Below, one piece after another: positions 1 to 12,649 of a stretch of DNA of 64,000 nucleotides. The stretch's first letter is position 1. Every line of letters begins with the position of its first letter. The position numbers and the translations under genes are program-made. Below the pieces are notes generated by a model that was not told the DNA's origin, did not search any database, and saw nothing but the letters and a program-made list of their open reading frames with translations. Source of the stretch: Adineta ricciae (Eukaryota > Rotifera > Eurotatoria > Adinetida > Adinetidae); NCBI GenBank assembly GCA_905250025.1, contig CAJNOJ010000017.1:372001-436000 (forward strand). Reading direction: 5' to 3'.

Positions 1-243
1 ACACGTTTCAAGGACAATATCAACCAATGCAAACATATATTCGTGTATGTCTTGTTAGACGGTGGCAATGTTATGTACGTTTCGTTCTCTTAGGAAATTG
101 CTGAAACATTCAAATCACGCGCTATAGATAATCTTGCTCATCACCTGGATGAAATTGAAAAACATTTAGCCAAAACTTTCGGTATAACTTTCGTTGGATT
201 TAGTAAACGTCTGCATGATTCTCGTTTCGTATTAACGAAATAA
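1..243 (+). CDS. C-terminal end of an unrecognised gene (partial)
   Basis: The last two exons of a plus-strand gene enter the window. An exon to 44 and a terminal exon 94-243 join in phase 0 across a 49-bp intron (donor GTATGT at 45, acceptor TAG at 93). They encode about 63 residues ending in HDSRFVLTK and a TAA stop at 241-243. The sequence is helix-rich and charged (IREIAETFKSRAIDNLAHHL). I do not recognise the family. The intron fits the short-intron style of the whole window, so the model is believable although the function is unknown. The 121 bp to the next gene hold only a poly-T-rich 3' flank. Confidence 0.55.
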
Positions 244-364
244 ATAGATGCTAGATCATCATTACAGTTTCTTGTTTTTTTTTGCTCTTGTTTAAAACAA
301 AATTTTGGGTTATTTCTAATAGCTTTTCATTTAGTAAAAAAACAGGCCAGTTCAAAGATTAATT

Positions 365-3300
365 TCATTTTCGTAGTCGATCCAATTTCTTAATATCAGG
401 AAATAATGATGGCATCGAAGAATAATATGTAAGTAAATCATCAAGTGCTAGTCGACAATGGTCATCGACCATTGCTACGGCTGACTCGATACGTTGAAGT
501 GTTACTAATTCACTAAGAAGATTGTAACAAAATGACGCATACGAAAATGGTAGTATCAAAGATTTGTTCTCGTGCTGATAACGCTTCTCTGCGAATACCA
601 TTGTTCGACAGGCATTCGCAATGAATTCGACTAATTTTGCGGATGCAGCACTTGCTAATTTGTATAGGCCTTTCGGTGGTATGCGAAGAACGAGTGAACA
701 TTGGCTCTTAGTATCACTAGGTTTCAATGCATTTAATTGTTGTGTAAATTGATAAGGTGTGTTGGTTGACAATGGAAGAAGTTTTTGTGTACGAATTTGT
801 TCGAGTTCATCATAGGAAAGATTTATTCCTTCGATAGTATTCGTTGATGGTTTCTTGACTTCTGTATGAGAACTTGGTGTTGGTGCTTCGGATATAGAAT
901 TATTCTCACTGGCTTTAGCTGGATTTGTTCGAAGTCGTCTCATTTCTCGAGGTATTGGTTCACGTCGAGATGCATAATATTCGTTAAGAATAGTTTGATT
1001 GTTTGGTTCTATTTTTAACAAATCTTTCAATGTCGATTCGTGCAATGCATCGTTATGAGTCATTTTATATGCACTCGCTTTTCGGTACAGAGCACGAACA
1101 TTGTTCGGATCGATTTTCAGTGCTTTATCACAATCATCAATCGCCTTGTATGGCTAGAAAAGCGAGAAAAAAACAGGCATATCTCCTTTTCTACATTTAA
1201 CTTTGCAACTATACCTCGAATATTTTTAAATAACAGGCAGCTCGATTCGAATACAAAAATGCAACATTCGAATTCAGACCGATACAATGTGTATACCATT
1301 GGATAGCAAGAATGAAACAAGCATCCATGTAAAGTTGATTGCCACGTTCACGATACCATCCATACTCGTTGTCATCGGAATAATTCGTTTTCGTTTTGAT
1401 ATAAGTTAAATAACGTCCAGCATCATCGTTGTCTTTGGGTAACTTCTCTCGCCAGTTGATACCTTCAGTTGCTTCCAAGTCAGGAATTAATCTAAATGAA
1501 AAGCATTTTTATCGGCTTTTGTCCACCGAAACGTCGTTTTCTTTGAGCATTTACTTTTCGGATGCTCGCTGCATCAGAGCATAGTTGTAATCGGTCGATG
1601 GTATACGCATATAATCTGCGTAGCTGAACAGGAACCTAAAAGAAATAAGAAAGGTGCGATAAATAAGATTGTTTTTAATATCAAGTCATCGTATACAGAT
1701 TTTCTGCTTCAAATGCCCTTCCTCGACATATCAAAACATTGGCATCCATTTTATTGTATTGTAACGCTTCAGTTGCATACTGAATAGCTATTGAATGTTT
1801 GCCAAGTTTTGCATTGCATTGAGCGCAAACCATTAAGGTACTAATAATGTGTTCGGCATGACGATGGTAATCTATAGCATGAAAATTCGTCAAAGTAAAT
1901 AAAATAGATATTCTTGCAAAAGTATTATCTAACCGAGTAATCCATTTTTCAACATCTTTTTTGCTGCTTCAAGAGCATTTCTATTATCATTGAGACGATT
2001 GAATCGCTCGATTTCACGTTGCAGTCTGTCGAGTTCATAGGGTCGAGATAGTTTTGACCATGGTTTATCCGATAAAGACGACGAACGGTGGTTGGATTGT
2101 GAGTCACGTAACCAGCTTTGTACTATCGGAGAAAAGTTTGAATTCGATATTTGATCATTTTGAGAAGTTAGTGTTGATGATGATCGATTTTCCGAGGTTC
2201 GTCTGTATGTTGAATGGTTCTTGTTGGATAATGTTGAGGCATGATCATCGTTTGCTATCGCTGAAAACTCGTCTCGATGGAAAGTATCGTTCGTTGAAAA
2301 AGGAATGTTTCGATCGATTGTGTTACTATTTCGTCTTTGTCTGGATGATAATGCTGATGATTGAATTTCTATTGATTCTTGGCCTATTAATTCAGGTATA
2401 TCATCATCTTCCATGGTGGGTGAGACATTCAAACTATGGCCATCGTGTCTGTCGTCATCACTCATGTTTTCGAGAGCATTAGCACCAGCTTCGTCACCAA
2501 GTTCCATATCATCGTCATCGTCGTTGTCACCGTCGCCTTCCGGATGGAAAGATGATAGTTGAGAATGAACACTGTCTTGGAATTGATGAATGTCATCACG
2601 ATGTTGAAAATGATGATCGAACATTGCTGGAGAAGCTTCTTGAGAATCTATACAAGGTTGGGCGTGTGGGTTCGTTCTGCGAGAAAGTGAATGAAATCAA
2701 TATGTTAATGGCAGAAAGAAGAATTCATCGCTATATTTACTTTCGAGGAATGTCAATATTCATGGACGAAACAGACTGGTTGATAGAAGGTTGTTGTGAG
2801 GATTCGACTGTCATTTCTTCGTCTTCTTCCTCGTCTACTTCTAATATTGGGATTTTAACTGGTGTCGACTAAAATAATTTGCTTGAATTAAACTAAACTA
2901 GTCACACAACCATTTTACTTACAGCTGGCGGTTGGACGATAGCCGTCGTCATCGTAGTAGAAGTAGACACCTCTTCATCTTCATCATCATCATCTTCAGT
3001 GATAGGTATTCGAACACCTCTTGGTTTTTGAATCGTTGGAATTGTTTTCAAAAGATTCTAAATCATAACTATATATAGATTTAACTGCTACACTTAACCT
3101 ACTTTTGCTTCGCTATTGTCTGGATCGACATTGAGGAGATTATCAAGGTCACATTTAGCATCATCATATTGTTGTTTAGCAAGAAAACAGGATGCTCGAC
3201 GAAACAAAGCTAATCACATAGAAAGTACGTGTTGAAAAAAAATTTCGTGATCAATTAACAAACCTTTTACATGACTTGGATCATTCGCCAATACTTTGGA

Positions 3301-4454
3301 ACAATCTGATAATGACGCATCATAATTATCTACTTTAAAGTCTATAAACAAAAGGCAACAACAATCAACTTGTGAAAAAGAGTGGCATGTCGAGAAAAAC
3401 TCACGTGCAATTGCTCGATTCATGTATACGACTGAGTTTGCATCATCATGAGTAATACTCTTTGTGTAATGGTCAATTGCTTGTTGGTATTTATTTGATT
3501 TAAAAGCAATATTTCCATCAAGACGATGTTGTTCAGCTGTACGAAGTCGATCAGCTTTTGTCTGCTTTGAATTCACAGGATGAGATTCAGTTGCTAAGTA
3601 ATGGAAGAAGACATTAAAATCTATTTTCGAAAAACCTCAGTCAACAAACTTGGTTTTCTCGTATCATGATCATCTTCATCGTCAACGTCATTGTCACCAT
3701 CCATTTCTTTGGAAAGTTTCTGATCCAATCTAAAAAAAAGCGCTTTGTTTCAATGGAAGAATATCGACAATGAAAGAGTACTAACTTTCCCCACTCCTCG
3801 TAACTTCGCGGCACTATTCGTTTTGGTTTACCATTTTTGTTTATCACAGATGCTGCTTGCACTGGAGTCATCGGTTTCGACTTTCAAAATACGGCATATG
3901 TATGTACATTCTTTCCAAATCAAGACTGTTACTTACGATTATGGATTTATTACGAATAGGAGCCGAGTTCAGACTATTATGTTGATGCTCTGTCGTTGCC
4001 AAAATCGACGGTTTCTTGTTTACTTCTTTCATTTGATTGAGGAAATCGTCGAAATCTCGACGCTCATCATCTGGCAAAGCTGATCTATCGAGTGGGGCTT
4101 CATCTTTTCGAAGGATTTGGCTGAAGAATAGAACCAAACGAATTCATCTTCCAATCATATAATCTCATGTGTATACCTTTTCGGCTTTACTTGTTGAATT
4201 CGTTCCAATGTTAATTTTTCTAGATCTGGAAATGAGCCTACTTCTCCACTACTGCAAAAGATCAGAAAAAAGATTTTATGTTAACTAAATCTGTGCTTTC
4301 ATTGCAATTAATTTTCTTTTTACGTTAATTCTTTGTAGATCTTTTCGAGTTCTTTTCCATTTGTACAATCCTGTATATATTTATATTCGAAGTGACTCAA
4401 TGGTATGTTATATTTTTTCGTATGACCTGCTAGCGCAGCTGTTGCATCATTCAT
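365..4454 (-). CDS. SPAG1: SPAG1-like TPR protein (dynein arm preassembly factor)
   Basis: Fifteen exons (131, 75, 184, 95, 94, 160, 78, 107, 135, 128, 743, 175, 81, 277 and 789 nt) sum to 1083 codons plus stop. The order matches the SPAG1 family. An N-terminal segment reads KKYNIPLSHFEYKYIQDCTN. An SxEEW-type motif (SYEEWGKLDQKLSKE, exons 4-5) follows. Next is a first TPR block (3264-3564: AEQHRLDGNIAFKSNKYQQA), then a long acidic Ser-rich linker (1934-2868) and a second TPR block (about 1080-1490 and 1697-1871). The last exon carries an RPAP3_C-like domain (NTPYQFTQQLNALKPS). SPAG1 is a cytoplasmic HSP70/HSP90 co-chaperone-type factor needed to assemble ciliary dynein arms. An acceptor TTTCTAG abuts the start codon at 4454, so a 5'UTR intron or a trans-splice is possible. 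The linker is longer than I expect for the family. Confidence 0.92.
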
Positions 4455-4916
4455 CTAGAAAGATCATTAGATAAAACATTTGATTCGATTTTCTTCTGTT
4501 TTTATCTTGACGTCAATTAGACAGACGTAAAATGGATGAATAATCTAAGATCCTTCTCATGTATTCGAGTGCTTGTCATTTAAAGTACGATAGGATCTAT
4601 GTGAATAGATATACTAGCACCGCTTATCTCTTTCGTTCTCTAGCTGTGAAACACGTCACTACTGTATTGTTTGTTAATTTCAAAAAGTATGGACAAGAAA
4701 CTATGGAGGAAAAGAAAAGAAAGAGAGAGAGAGAAAGTATTCGAGTGGTACGATTGTCGGAAGAGATAAGATGTTATTGAGGGTATGTGCGTGCAGACAG
4801 ACTATATATATACACTAGACGCAACTAGTTTATTTACTTGTTAGTCGAGTTAGAAGTTCCCATAAAACACATTTACGTATAGATTAAAACAGCATTTATC
4901 GAGAAGAAGAAATACG
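4455..4916. promoter_or_regulatory. Divergent promoter region between SPAG1-like and NPC2-like genes
   Basis: These 462 bp separate two divergently transcribed genes. A TATA-like run (ACTATATATATACAC, 4800-4814) lies about 105 bp before the NPC2-like start and could place its transcription start. A purine-rich AAAGAGAGAGAGAG stretch lies near 4718-4737. No coding sequence is convincing here. Confidence 0.35.
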
Positions 4917-5578
4917 ATGGCTCTTTATCAAGTTATACTGCTTTTATGCTTCACATTCGTTTTAAGCACCTTTGCTGCCCAATTACAAGCACCATTCAAA
5001 CAATGTGCACGTATGTATTCTAAATCTACTGGATATTGTTTCGTCTAATTTCAATGACAACGTTTTTGCTGATTAGCATCAAGCGCTGGAAATATTCTTA
5101 AAGCATCTGTGAACGCTCCATGCACGAAAGAATATTGCACATTCTACAAAGGCACTGACGCTCGTTTGGAATTCACATTCAATTTAAGTAAGAAAAGGCA
5201 AAACTAGGTGAATTATCATTATAACATTTGTTTATTTTTAAAGAGAAGAAAGCTCATAAAGTTCGTGCTAAAGTCGTCGCAACCATTGGCACCATTGATC
5301 ATGATTTTGCTTTGCCTAATCCTGATGTCTGTCAACAACTTGGTTGCCCACTCAAAGCTGGTGCTGCTTATACATATTACAACAGTATGTATGTTAGTCC
5401 AACTTATCCGTCGGTATGTACATGACGAAATGAACTGTTTGCTTTTGATTTCTATTATTTTTCTTGGAAATAGGTTAAAGTCAATCAAATGCGTTACTAT
5501 TTAATCGACGGAAAAGGTCGCGAGCTCGCATGTGTTTCATTACCAGTTATGATTACTGAAAGAGATTCCAAACAGTAG
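4917..5578 (+). CDS. NPC2: NPC2-like ML-domain sterol-binding protein
   Basis: Four exons (4917-5010, 5077-5187, 5244-5413, 5474-5578) give 159 residues, close to the usual NPC2 length. An N-terminal hydrophobic signal peptide (VILLLCFTFVLSTFAA) is followed by the secreted ML fold. The Cys pattern of the family is present: QCA, PCTKEYC, VCQQLGCP and ELAC. The Y-x-YPS segment (SPTYPS) sits before the last strand. NPC2 proteins bind cholesterol or other lipids in the lysosome or outside the cell. Invertebrates often carry several secreted copies, so the exact ligand is open. A polyadenylation signal AATAAA lies at 5763-5768. Confidence 0.94.
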
Positions 5579-5876
5579 TCGGTAACACTTCATTCATCCA
5601 TTGTTTGTCTTGGAACAAACAAAACTCTATGCTCACGAATGTCTCGCTTTCTATTCGCCATTTTTCTCTCGCTTTGTCTCTGTTTCTTCAGCTAGAGTTT
5701 TCTCTTTTCTTTTCTTGTGTACGGCTCTTATTTCTATTGTTTTGTTTGTTTTTTTAACTTGAAATAAAATGCATTAGAAACGCTACACAACTTTCAAGTT
5801 GATTTCGCTCGATAAAAAGTGAACGACATCAAAAATCAAAAACTAAAAGAGAACAGAAAGTAGAAATATAACAATC

Positions 5877-6648
5877 ATGTTTACACCAATGGGCCGTGTG
5901 CTTTCAAACGAACAAGAACCACCTCCAAGTAAACCTAGACTGGCTTTCTTCTTCCTATTCCTTTTTTTTGTCTTTGAAAGATTTGGGAACTGAATATCGT
6001 GAATGTTTCTTATCACCACGTCGAGAAGATTATGGACCTCGTGCAGTTCTTCCAAAGGTTCCAGTGAAGCGATCTTTATCCAACCGCTCAGTTCTCTCCT
6101 GTGATCTCGATAAGAACCCGCTATCTGACTCATCTGAATATCGTTTGTGCTACGAAAACTATCGTCCTAGACGTCCGTATATCTTCCATGAACAACGTAG
6201 TCAAGTCTTCGACTATGTCCCTAAACCGTTAAATCCTAAGCCAACTGCGAAAGCACCGCCGAAGAATACGAATAGTCTGAGCGATACTGAATATCATGAA
6301 CGGTTTCCTAACTATCGTTCGTTTATCCCTACTCGTGAACTTCTTCCAGCACATATTTCTGCTAATTCCGACGTACAATCGCACACGCAAAGAAAAAGAG
6401 AAGAAATGAGGCGCAGTCAATATTTTCAACAGCTCATCGCTGATAACGAAAGATTAAGCGGCGGGCGAGACATCGGAACAAGTGAGCAACGCACTGCCTT
6501 TCAATGGCCTCTTCACCTTTCAGAGACGCAAAGAACACCACGACAATCTGAAACACCTACGTTCATTCCGAAGCCGTATTTTACCCCTCGAAATATCTAT
6601 GAACCTCTCCCGCCTATTCAACGAGCATCAGTTGATACTACTAATTAA
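5877..6648 (+). CDS. Small basic protein with MDM1-like S/T-E-Y repeats
   Basis: Two exons (5877-5928, 5981-6648) encode 239 residues. Three short modules recur: TEYRECF (about residues 21-27), SEYRLCY (69-75) and TEYHERF (120-126). Each sits in a basic, Pro-rich setting. Modules of the form [ST]-E-Y-x-x-x-F are typical of MDM1 and resemble the repeats of MAP6/SAXO microtubule proteins. The protein is shorter than MDM1 and otherwise low in similarity. A microtubule or centriole role is inference from the repeats. The rest is predicted disordered, with basic stretches such as TQRKREEMRR. An AATAAA follows the stop at 6664-6669. The gene is certain; the family is tentative. Confidence 0.6.
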
Positions 6649-7771
6649 GTGTGATTATTCAAAAATAAAGTATCGCGAAGGAAATAAACAGAAGAATTGG
6701 AATCTTTTTTTTTCTTCATTTTTTATATCGTTTATTAAGTTGAATACATAGGCAATGAGCCGTTCATTTCAACATCTAAAAGAAGAAAAGAAAATGTTCT
6801 TCATTTCCTTACTCTTTTCTATTCGATTTCTCGATCGTTGTCGTTGTTGTTGCGCAAAACAAAAACAAACACGCTTACTTTTGAGATCTTTTTATTGATT
6901 CATGTCATTAACAATCTGAAAAAGCTAAGACGAAATTTAAATGTTTTGTTTTTTCGATTAATTCTATACCGAATTCAACAAATAAAGTCTCGCACTTCTA
7001 GATGCTGTTGTTTTTTCTTTGTCCCGAAAAAGAAAAAAAAATATTTTCCACACTTCATAAAATAAGTATAAACGTTTCCTATAAGTAAAAAGATGTGAAC
7101 TCTAAGGAAAAATAAGAATATCGCCTATAGGTATTATAAATTTAGTAAAGCGAAGTTAAACAACCACGCCTGTCCTCAATGTCAAGAGAAAACGTGACGT
7201 ATCATCAGCAATGAAACAGCGCCACAGTGATTTGTTCGCGCTCAACACATACAAACTCTATCTGAAAAGAAAAGACCAAAGATTCATGAGTTCATCATCA
7301 TAATGTAAAAGAAAATTTTCTACTGGGAGGTTAAAAATCAAAGGTCAACAGTTTTCTTCAAATAGAAACTATGGGCTGTAATCCACACGAACAGAATTGA
7401 CTATATGGATAACTAGTAAAACGACAGAAGACTCTTCGGAAGTCGAATATCTTTTTCTGAGTGATAAAATAACAAGAAAAAACTCTGTTTGCTAGATTTT
7501 TGAACTTACGAAAAAAAATTCTTATACACATCAGACATTCTTTGTCATAATGGCACAAAAACGACGGAAACAGAAAACAAATATATTAACATGCACACAG
7601 ATAACCAATCACCAGTAATATAGAGTTGAAATATTACAACAAAGTGAATATTCTTTTTACAAAGATGCAGAAAAAAAACTGAATAACGAATGACACACTT
7701 CTTATTTGGTCTCTTTACCAGAGTTAACGAAAAGTTTTGTTTTATTCAAGAAAATAGATTCATCACGTCAG
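6649..7771. other. Intergenic / convergent 3' flanks
   Basis: This is AT-rich sequence between the convergent MDM1-like and GTPBP1 genes. It holds the plus-strand AATAAA near 6664. On the minus strand it holds AATAAA for GTPBP1 (plus TTTATT at 7741-7746, about 26 bp past the stop). Open frames here are short and have no domain content. Confidence 0.6.
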
Positions 7772-10299
7772 TCAAGAACTAGGTTTATTCACAGTTTGTT
7801 CTTCGGGAACGTCTGTCATGATTTTAGCTGGTTTTGTTCGTTTGTTTCCTGATTGATTAGCTTCGTCACTACCTTCGACACGTTTGCTCGATTGTGATTG
7901 ATCTGTAGTTACCGGATTGGACGAAGCAGCCGATGCTGTCTGCGACCTTGTTTTTGCTCGTGTATTCGATGTTTGAGCAGGTACGTGTGGATAGAGTCTC
8001 GAGACACTACCTATCGCTTTTGTACGACCTTCACGAAAGACGAGCTTCATTCCCAAACGAAGATATTCCGGCGATTTTATAAAACGGAAACGAACGTTGG
8101 CACGATCACCGGTTCGTAAATGTTCAACAGACATGGATATAATTGTTGCTGTTTGGCGAATGCTACCACAATGTACTACATAATGAATAGAAAACATATC
8201 GAATTAGATAAGTGAAGAAGCTCGATGGTGAAAAATATTTTCTTTACCCATCGCTTGATATTTAGCGCTGATAGTTGTTGGATGGTGTAAAATCAATAGA
8301 TCAGCTTCAAATTCCCAATAAGCAACAGGTGGAATAGCAGGAGACAGTAGAACCATACCTTTACGGAGTTCAGATTTTTTTATCTAAAAACAAGCTCGTG
8401 CTATTGATGAATTTCTTGAAAATTCGTCTTACTTTTCTTAGTGCAAACGACGATGTTTGTCCACCCTTACATTCTCTTACAGACATTCGTTTACGATGGA
8501 TACCTAAATGAACGGTTTGTTCTTTGAAAATGTTCTCTATCTCATCTTAGTTTACATACTTCGAATTTGTACGCTCTTAAATTGTCCCAGTGGATCAGGT
8601 CCTAGTTGTAAATTGTCACCAAGTTTGATAACACCTTTCAATGTTGTTCCACTGACGACTGTACCAACACCGGGCACTGCATAGAGATCATCGATTTGAA
8701 ATTCAGCTGGTTCGTCGAGACATGCATCCATGCGTGTTGTAAGTAAGTTGAGAAATTTTTTCAATAGATCGAGATTTTCACCAGTCACATTTGACACTTG
8801 AAAGATTGGACATAATCGTTCACTGGTAAAGTTTGTTGCACATGTAATCACATCGTCATTGTTTTGTACTAGTAGGGGAATTTTTCTAACACCAGGAGAA
8901 CGAAGAATTCGTTGGAGAATTTTCATTGTTTCTTGGAGAACATTAGGAGGCGCCATATCAATTTTAGTAACAACAACAAAAACCGGTACACCAAGTGCAA
9001 GAGCCAATCCCTTGAAAAGAAAATCATTGGATTATTTTTACTGTCGCTTCTCACTACTCGTTTATCAATCAAGATTAGAACAGTAAAAGTCCTTGGAAAT
9101 GGAACTATGAGAAAACCGTTGAATATCCTACCAGATGTTCTTTTGTCATACCAATCACACCTGCATTAGCGCCAACCTACATCAAAATCGAACGATAGCT
9201 TTATACGATAATCAGATTAGTTATTATCTTTACCATTAACATTGCATAATCAGGAGCATGACCTGTCATGCCAAAGACAGTTGTTTTGAGGTATTTTTCT
9301 ATTCAAATAGCAAAGATTTTAATTATGCATTGACTAAAGATCAAAATATTCTTACCATGTCCAGCTAAATCGATAAATGTAACAACCTACGAAGAAGGTA
9401 ACGGAGATTTTTAGTATGTCTGCCGAAAGTGTCAAAAAAAAACAAATTCATCTACCTTCGTCGCTCTCTGACATATATCAGTCCAATCAAGCGCTTGATT
9501 TCCGTGAGTATCTGGTCTGTTTACAATCTCTCCTTGTGCATCAAAACCCAAAATATCCTAGAAGAACAATCCAACAACGTTTAATCGGAAGGTGGCATTG
9601 CTTTTCACTACGTACATTTCCCACAGATGAAGTTCGACCAGTTTCCACTTCGTGTTTATGTCGAAAAAGTTTCTGTCGTGCAACACCACGCCCATCATCA
9701 AGCACTCCATGCGTTAGCACACCAAGTAGTGTCGATTTACCAGCGTCGACATTACCGGTGACAGCAACCCTTCAAGTAAACGAAATAGAATATTGCAAAA
9801 CTGTCTGCAGTTGGAAACATTCGTTCTTGTTTTACCTCACTTCCATGAAATCTTCTTGGTCGATATGCCTTCGTATAAGAAATTCATTGACAAATCGTGT
9901 ATTATTCGCAAGAGATTTCTGACGTAGTAGTTGAACCTCAGAATCGAGTACAGCTTGCATACTTTTAAGTGTAGCAATAGATGCTTCCATTTCATCAGCA
10001 AGTAAACCAGGTGTTTCAGCATCAATAACTAAAAATGAACTATATTCCTCTACACTTTCTTATTCAAAGATAAACAAACCTCCAGTGCCTATTTCTAGGA
10101 TAGTTTCGCCATGGCCTTCATCAAGTCGTTTTTTCACAAACGACGCTAATGAGTCAAATTGTTCCTCATTCGGACTAATCCACGCAGTTTTCTTTGACAA
10201 ATATTGTCGAATAGCATCTGATTGTTGCTCTTCGACCTCACTCATTGCTTTAGGTATAGGGTCATCAACAAATGCTTGAATTCCATCGGCAGTCGCCAT
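7772..10299 (-). CDS. GTPBP1: GTP-binding protein 1 (translational GTPase)
   Basis: Eleven exons (10080-10299, 9836-10028, 9616-9769, 9456-9557, 9356-9386, 9234-9298, 9132-9176, 8560-9010, 8433-8503, 8248-8383, 7772-8175) close in frame at 623 residues. G1 is visible as GNVDAGKST (exon 3). G3 is DLAGHEKY, split between the 31-nt exon and the next. G4 is TKID, inside [19 protein letters not shown]-Tu-like domain II ([20 protein letters not shown]) and domain III ([24 protein letters not shown]) follow. The tail is Ser/Thr-rich with a basic KRTKPAK patch. GTPBP1 is a cytoplasmic elongation-factor-like GTPase linked to exosome-mediated mRNA decay and to translation. An acceptor TATTTCAG lies 14 bp before the start codon. 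Confidence 0.96.
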
Positions 10300-11889
10300 T
10301 GCAGACGACTAATCTGAAATATACTAAACAAAAAAAAAGAACTTCAGAATTAGTTTGTAATAAGATTTTCAGCATAACAAGAAACGAAATTCAAGATTAG
10401 CTTCACGCAAGGTTTTACAGCTTTAAATGCCGCTGTATTCATTCTAGGATTCTGCCTTAGTGACACACACTTGATAATAAAAACTGACTGAAAGATGGGA
10501 AACCTATCATTGCGTATAAAAACTGTCAAGAATGAATGACGAAATATTTCCATCGTCTGACGATATGAGATCACGGCTATTCAAGGCTAGACATACTGAC
10601 AGCAGTCTTGCGTCATCCTCAAGAAGAAAATAAAGAGCAGTACAGGTGAAACGTTGAAAAACTTATACAGCTCGTTAATATTGCACAACCATTGCAACAT
10701 ATTTATGTGAAATGGAGTGCAATAACGGTGAATATACCGTATAAAGGAAAGATGTTACAATCTATTGAAAATTCCTCGCGGATCTCACCAGATTTTGTCG
10801 TTAAGAAACCCCTTGAATCATCAAACATTGAAGTAAACTTTTTCATTATTTTTATGTAACTATAAAGGACAGATGACGAAAAAGGAAGAATGTAAAGCGA
10901 ATGCTAGCATGTGATTGGCTATCGAAGGACCAGTCGTATTATTGCCGTGTCTCTTCCATTTAATTTCTGCCTTAACTCATGGTCTCTGACGCAGATATTT
11001 TTCATCGAGCATTTTCAGGCATGAAACGCGTGAGAAAATAGATGATTTCGATAAATTGAAAAATATGGGTGTGATTAAATGATTGATTTTTATTTGGCAA
11101 TGAAAATGCATGAATCAGACGTGAGACTTGTACTCTAATATTGTAATTATGATTCGTAGAAAAAATTTCCTTGGATTCCAAGCAATCTCATCTAATCGAT
11201 TTGATATGAGTTGATCAAATATTTATATACTTACATTGGGAAGGTTCTATAAGAATCATGACTACCATATCTGTACACCGGGAATGTCTCCAATGAGTTT
11301 TTGTTACAAACAATTTAAAAATTTTCGTATCTTTAAAATTGAAAGACTTCAAACGGCGTGAATACACTATTTGATGACAAAAAATATCGTTGCCGTTGTT
11401 CAAAGTGTTGTAATTACATTACCTATCATGTGATTAGATATGGCTGTGCTTTTGTACTAAAACTACGAAAAAAAACACGAGAGCATTTCGTTTCTCTTCT
11501 ATCATACGTTATGGAGGTCGACTTGTCATGTGGCTGTAGTGCTCAATATAATATTTTGAATAAAATAAAGTCCCCTCGTTGCTCAAAGATACATCTTGAC
11601 GAAAGATGAAAATGTACTTGTTGAGTGTCAATCTGAACGAAGTACACAAGGGGCAGTTCACGTTCTCACGAATGCCTATATTCTTATCGTTGTTACTCGA
11701 ACGTTATATCCATGAAAGAGATTGACTTTGTCATGTCGATGTCGTACATCAGCGGCATTTCAAGTGATAAACTGTCAGATATTTGAGCCACAGCCTAACT
11801 TTTTTTAATCAACAACCATTTTATATATACCATTGACGATTATGTGCAACAACATATCAATTACTTTCCATCCTATAATATATGCCACT
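10300..11889. other. Non-coding intergenic stretch
   Basis: About 1.6 kb upstream of GTPBP1. It is AT-rich, and I see no domain-bearing frame, tRNA or transposon end. It leads into the degenerate GPCR described next. Confidence 0.5.
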
Positions 11890-12649
11890 GGATTTATTTG
11901 AAAGCAATTTAGAACACCATTTCATAGTTTACTGGAAAATTCGATATTATCTCGTTGTTACGTCACCTGAACTAGCTACATGCTGGATATTGCTATCGAT
12001 TTTTGATCGATATTCAGCTACATTATCTCATGCTAGCAAGCGAGCGTAGAGTTAAACGTAAAATAGCACATCGCTTATCAACTTTCATCCTTATAACTAT
12101 ATTTCTGTCGAATATTCATATGCCGGTCCACTATACAATTTTTGATAGTAGTTGTCAAATACTTCCCGGCACCTTTTATACTGCATTCATAGCTATATAT
12201 ATATTCTGCTTACGGTGAGCATTTTGCCTCACGAAATGATGTCCACTCTATTAATTATCACTCTGCTCGACATGAGAAAAGAAAGACATCGAGTAAGAAC
12301 AACTTCAGATACGATACATCAACAACAAACACATAGTTTTGAATCACATATTTTCATGGTACGTTTCTATTTTGTTTTTAGACAAACTCATGTGTTCAAT
12401 TTTAGGACGATTCTCCTACTATTACGAATTGAATCTTATATGTATTCGTCTTTTACATGTGGAAATTTGAACAAAACTTTAAAGACATGTATTGCTGAAG
12501 GATTTGCTCTACGACTCGATGTATCGTTTTATTATTCCAGTTTCACAATGGCTTTTTACGTATCAACTCTAACGAGTAGATATTTTCGCGAGGTACTTTG
12601 GAAGCAAATTCATGATTCCTCTTATGATCTCTGTGATCGAAGGCAGTAA
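11890..12649 (+). pseudogene. Degenerate rotifer-type seven-TM receptor (GPCR)
   Basis: Pieces in different plus-strand frames line up with the second half of peptide-type GPCRs as they occur in bdelloids. About 11890-12048 gives a TM3-like segment ending in FDRYSATLSHASK. About 12030-12214 gives KRKIAHRLSTFILITIF, IHMPVHYTIF and FYTAFIAIYIF (TM4, loop, TM5). About 12220-12300 gives SILPHEMMSTLLIITLLDMR (end of TM5 and loop). About 12480-12640 ends in AFYVSTLTSRYFREVLWKQI (TM7/helix 8). Each join needs a frame change and there are internal stops. One GT...AG pair (12360-12406) could be a genuine intron, but it does not rescue the rest. I see no TM1-TM2. The family call rests on pattern memory only. 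Confidence 0.45.

Noticed and set aside
2054-2482. 142-codon plus-strand frame
   Set aside because: It is antisense to the long acidic exon of the SPAG1-like gene, which has clear family context.
3565-3593. Upstream acceptor (TTACTTAG) for the SPAG1 TPR exon
   Set aside because: Its use breaks the reading frame. The acceptor before CAGACAAAAG keeps the frame and matches the family's LTE-xxK-D segment.
9416-9922. 168-codon plus-strand frame
   Set aside because: Antisense shadow of GTPBP1 exons 2-4; the minus strand carries the GTPase motifs.
12152-12649. 165-codon open frame taken as a gene
   Set aside because: It covers only part of the degenerate receptor and changes frame relative to the TM4-TM5 pieces, so it was treated as pseudogene sequence.
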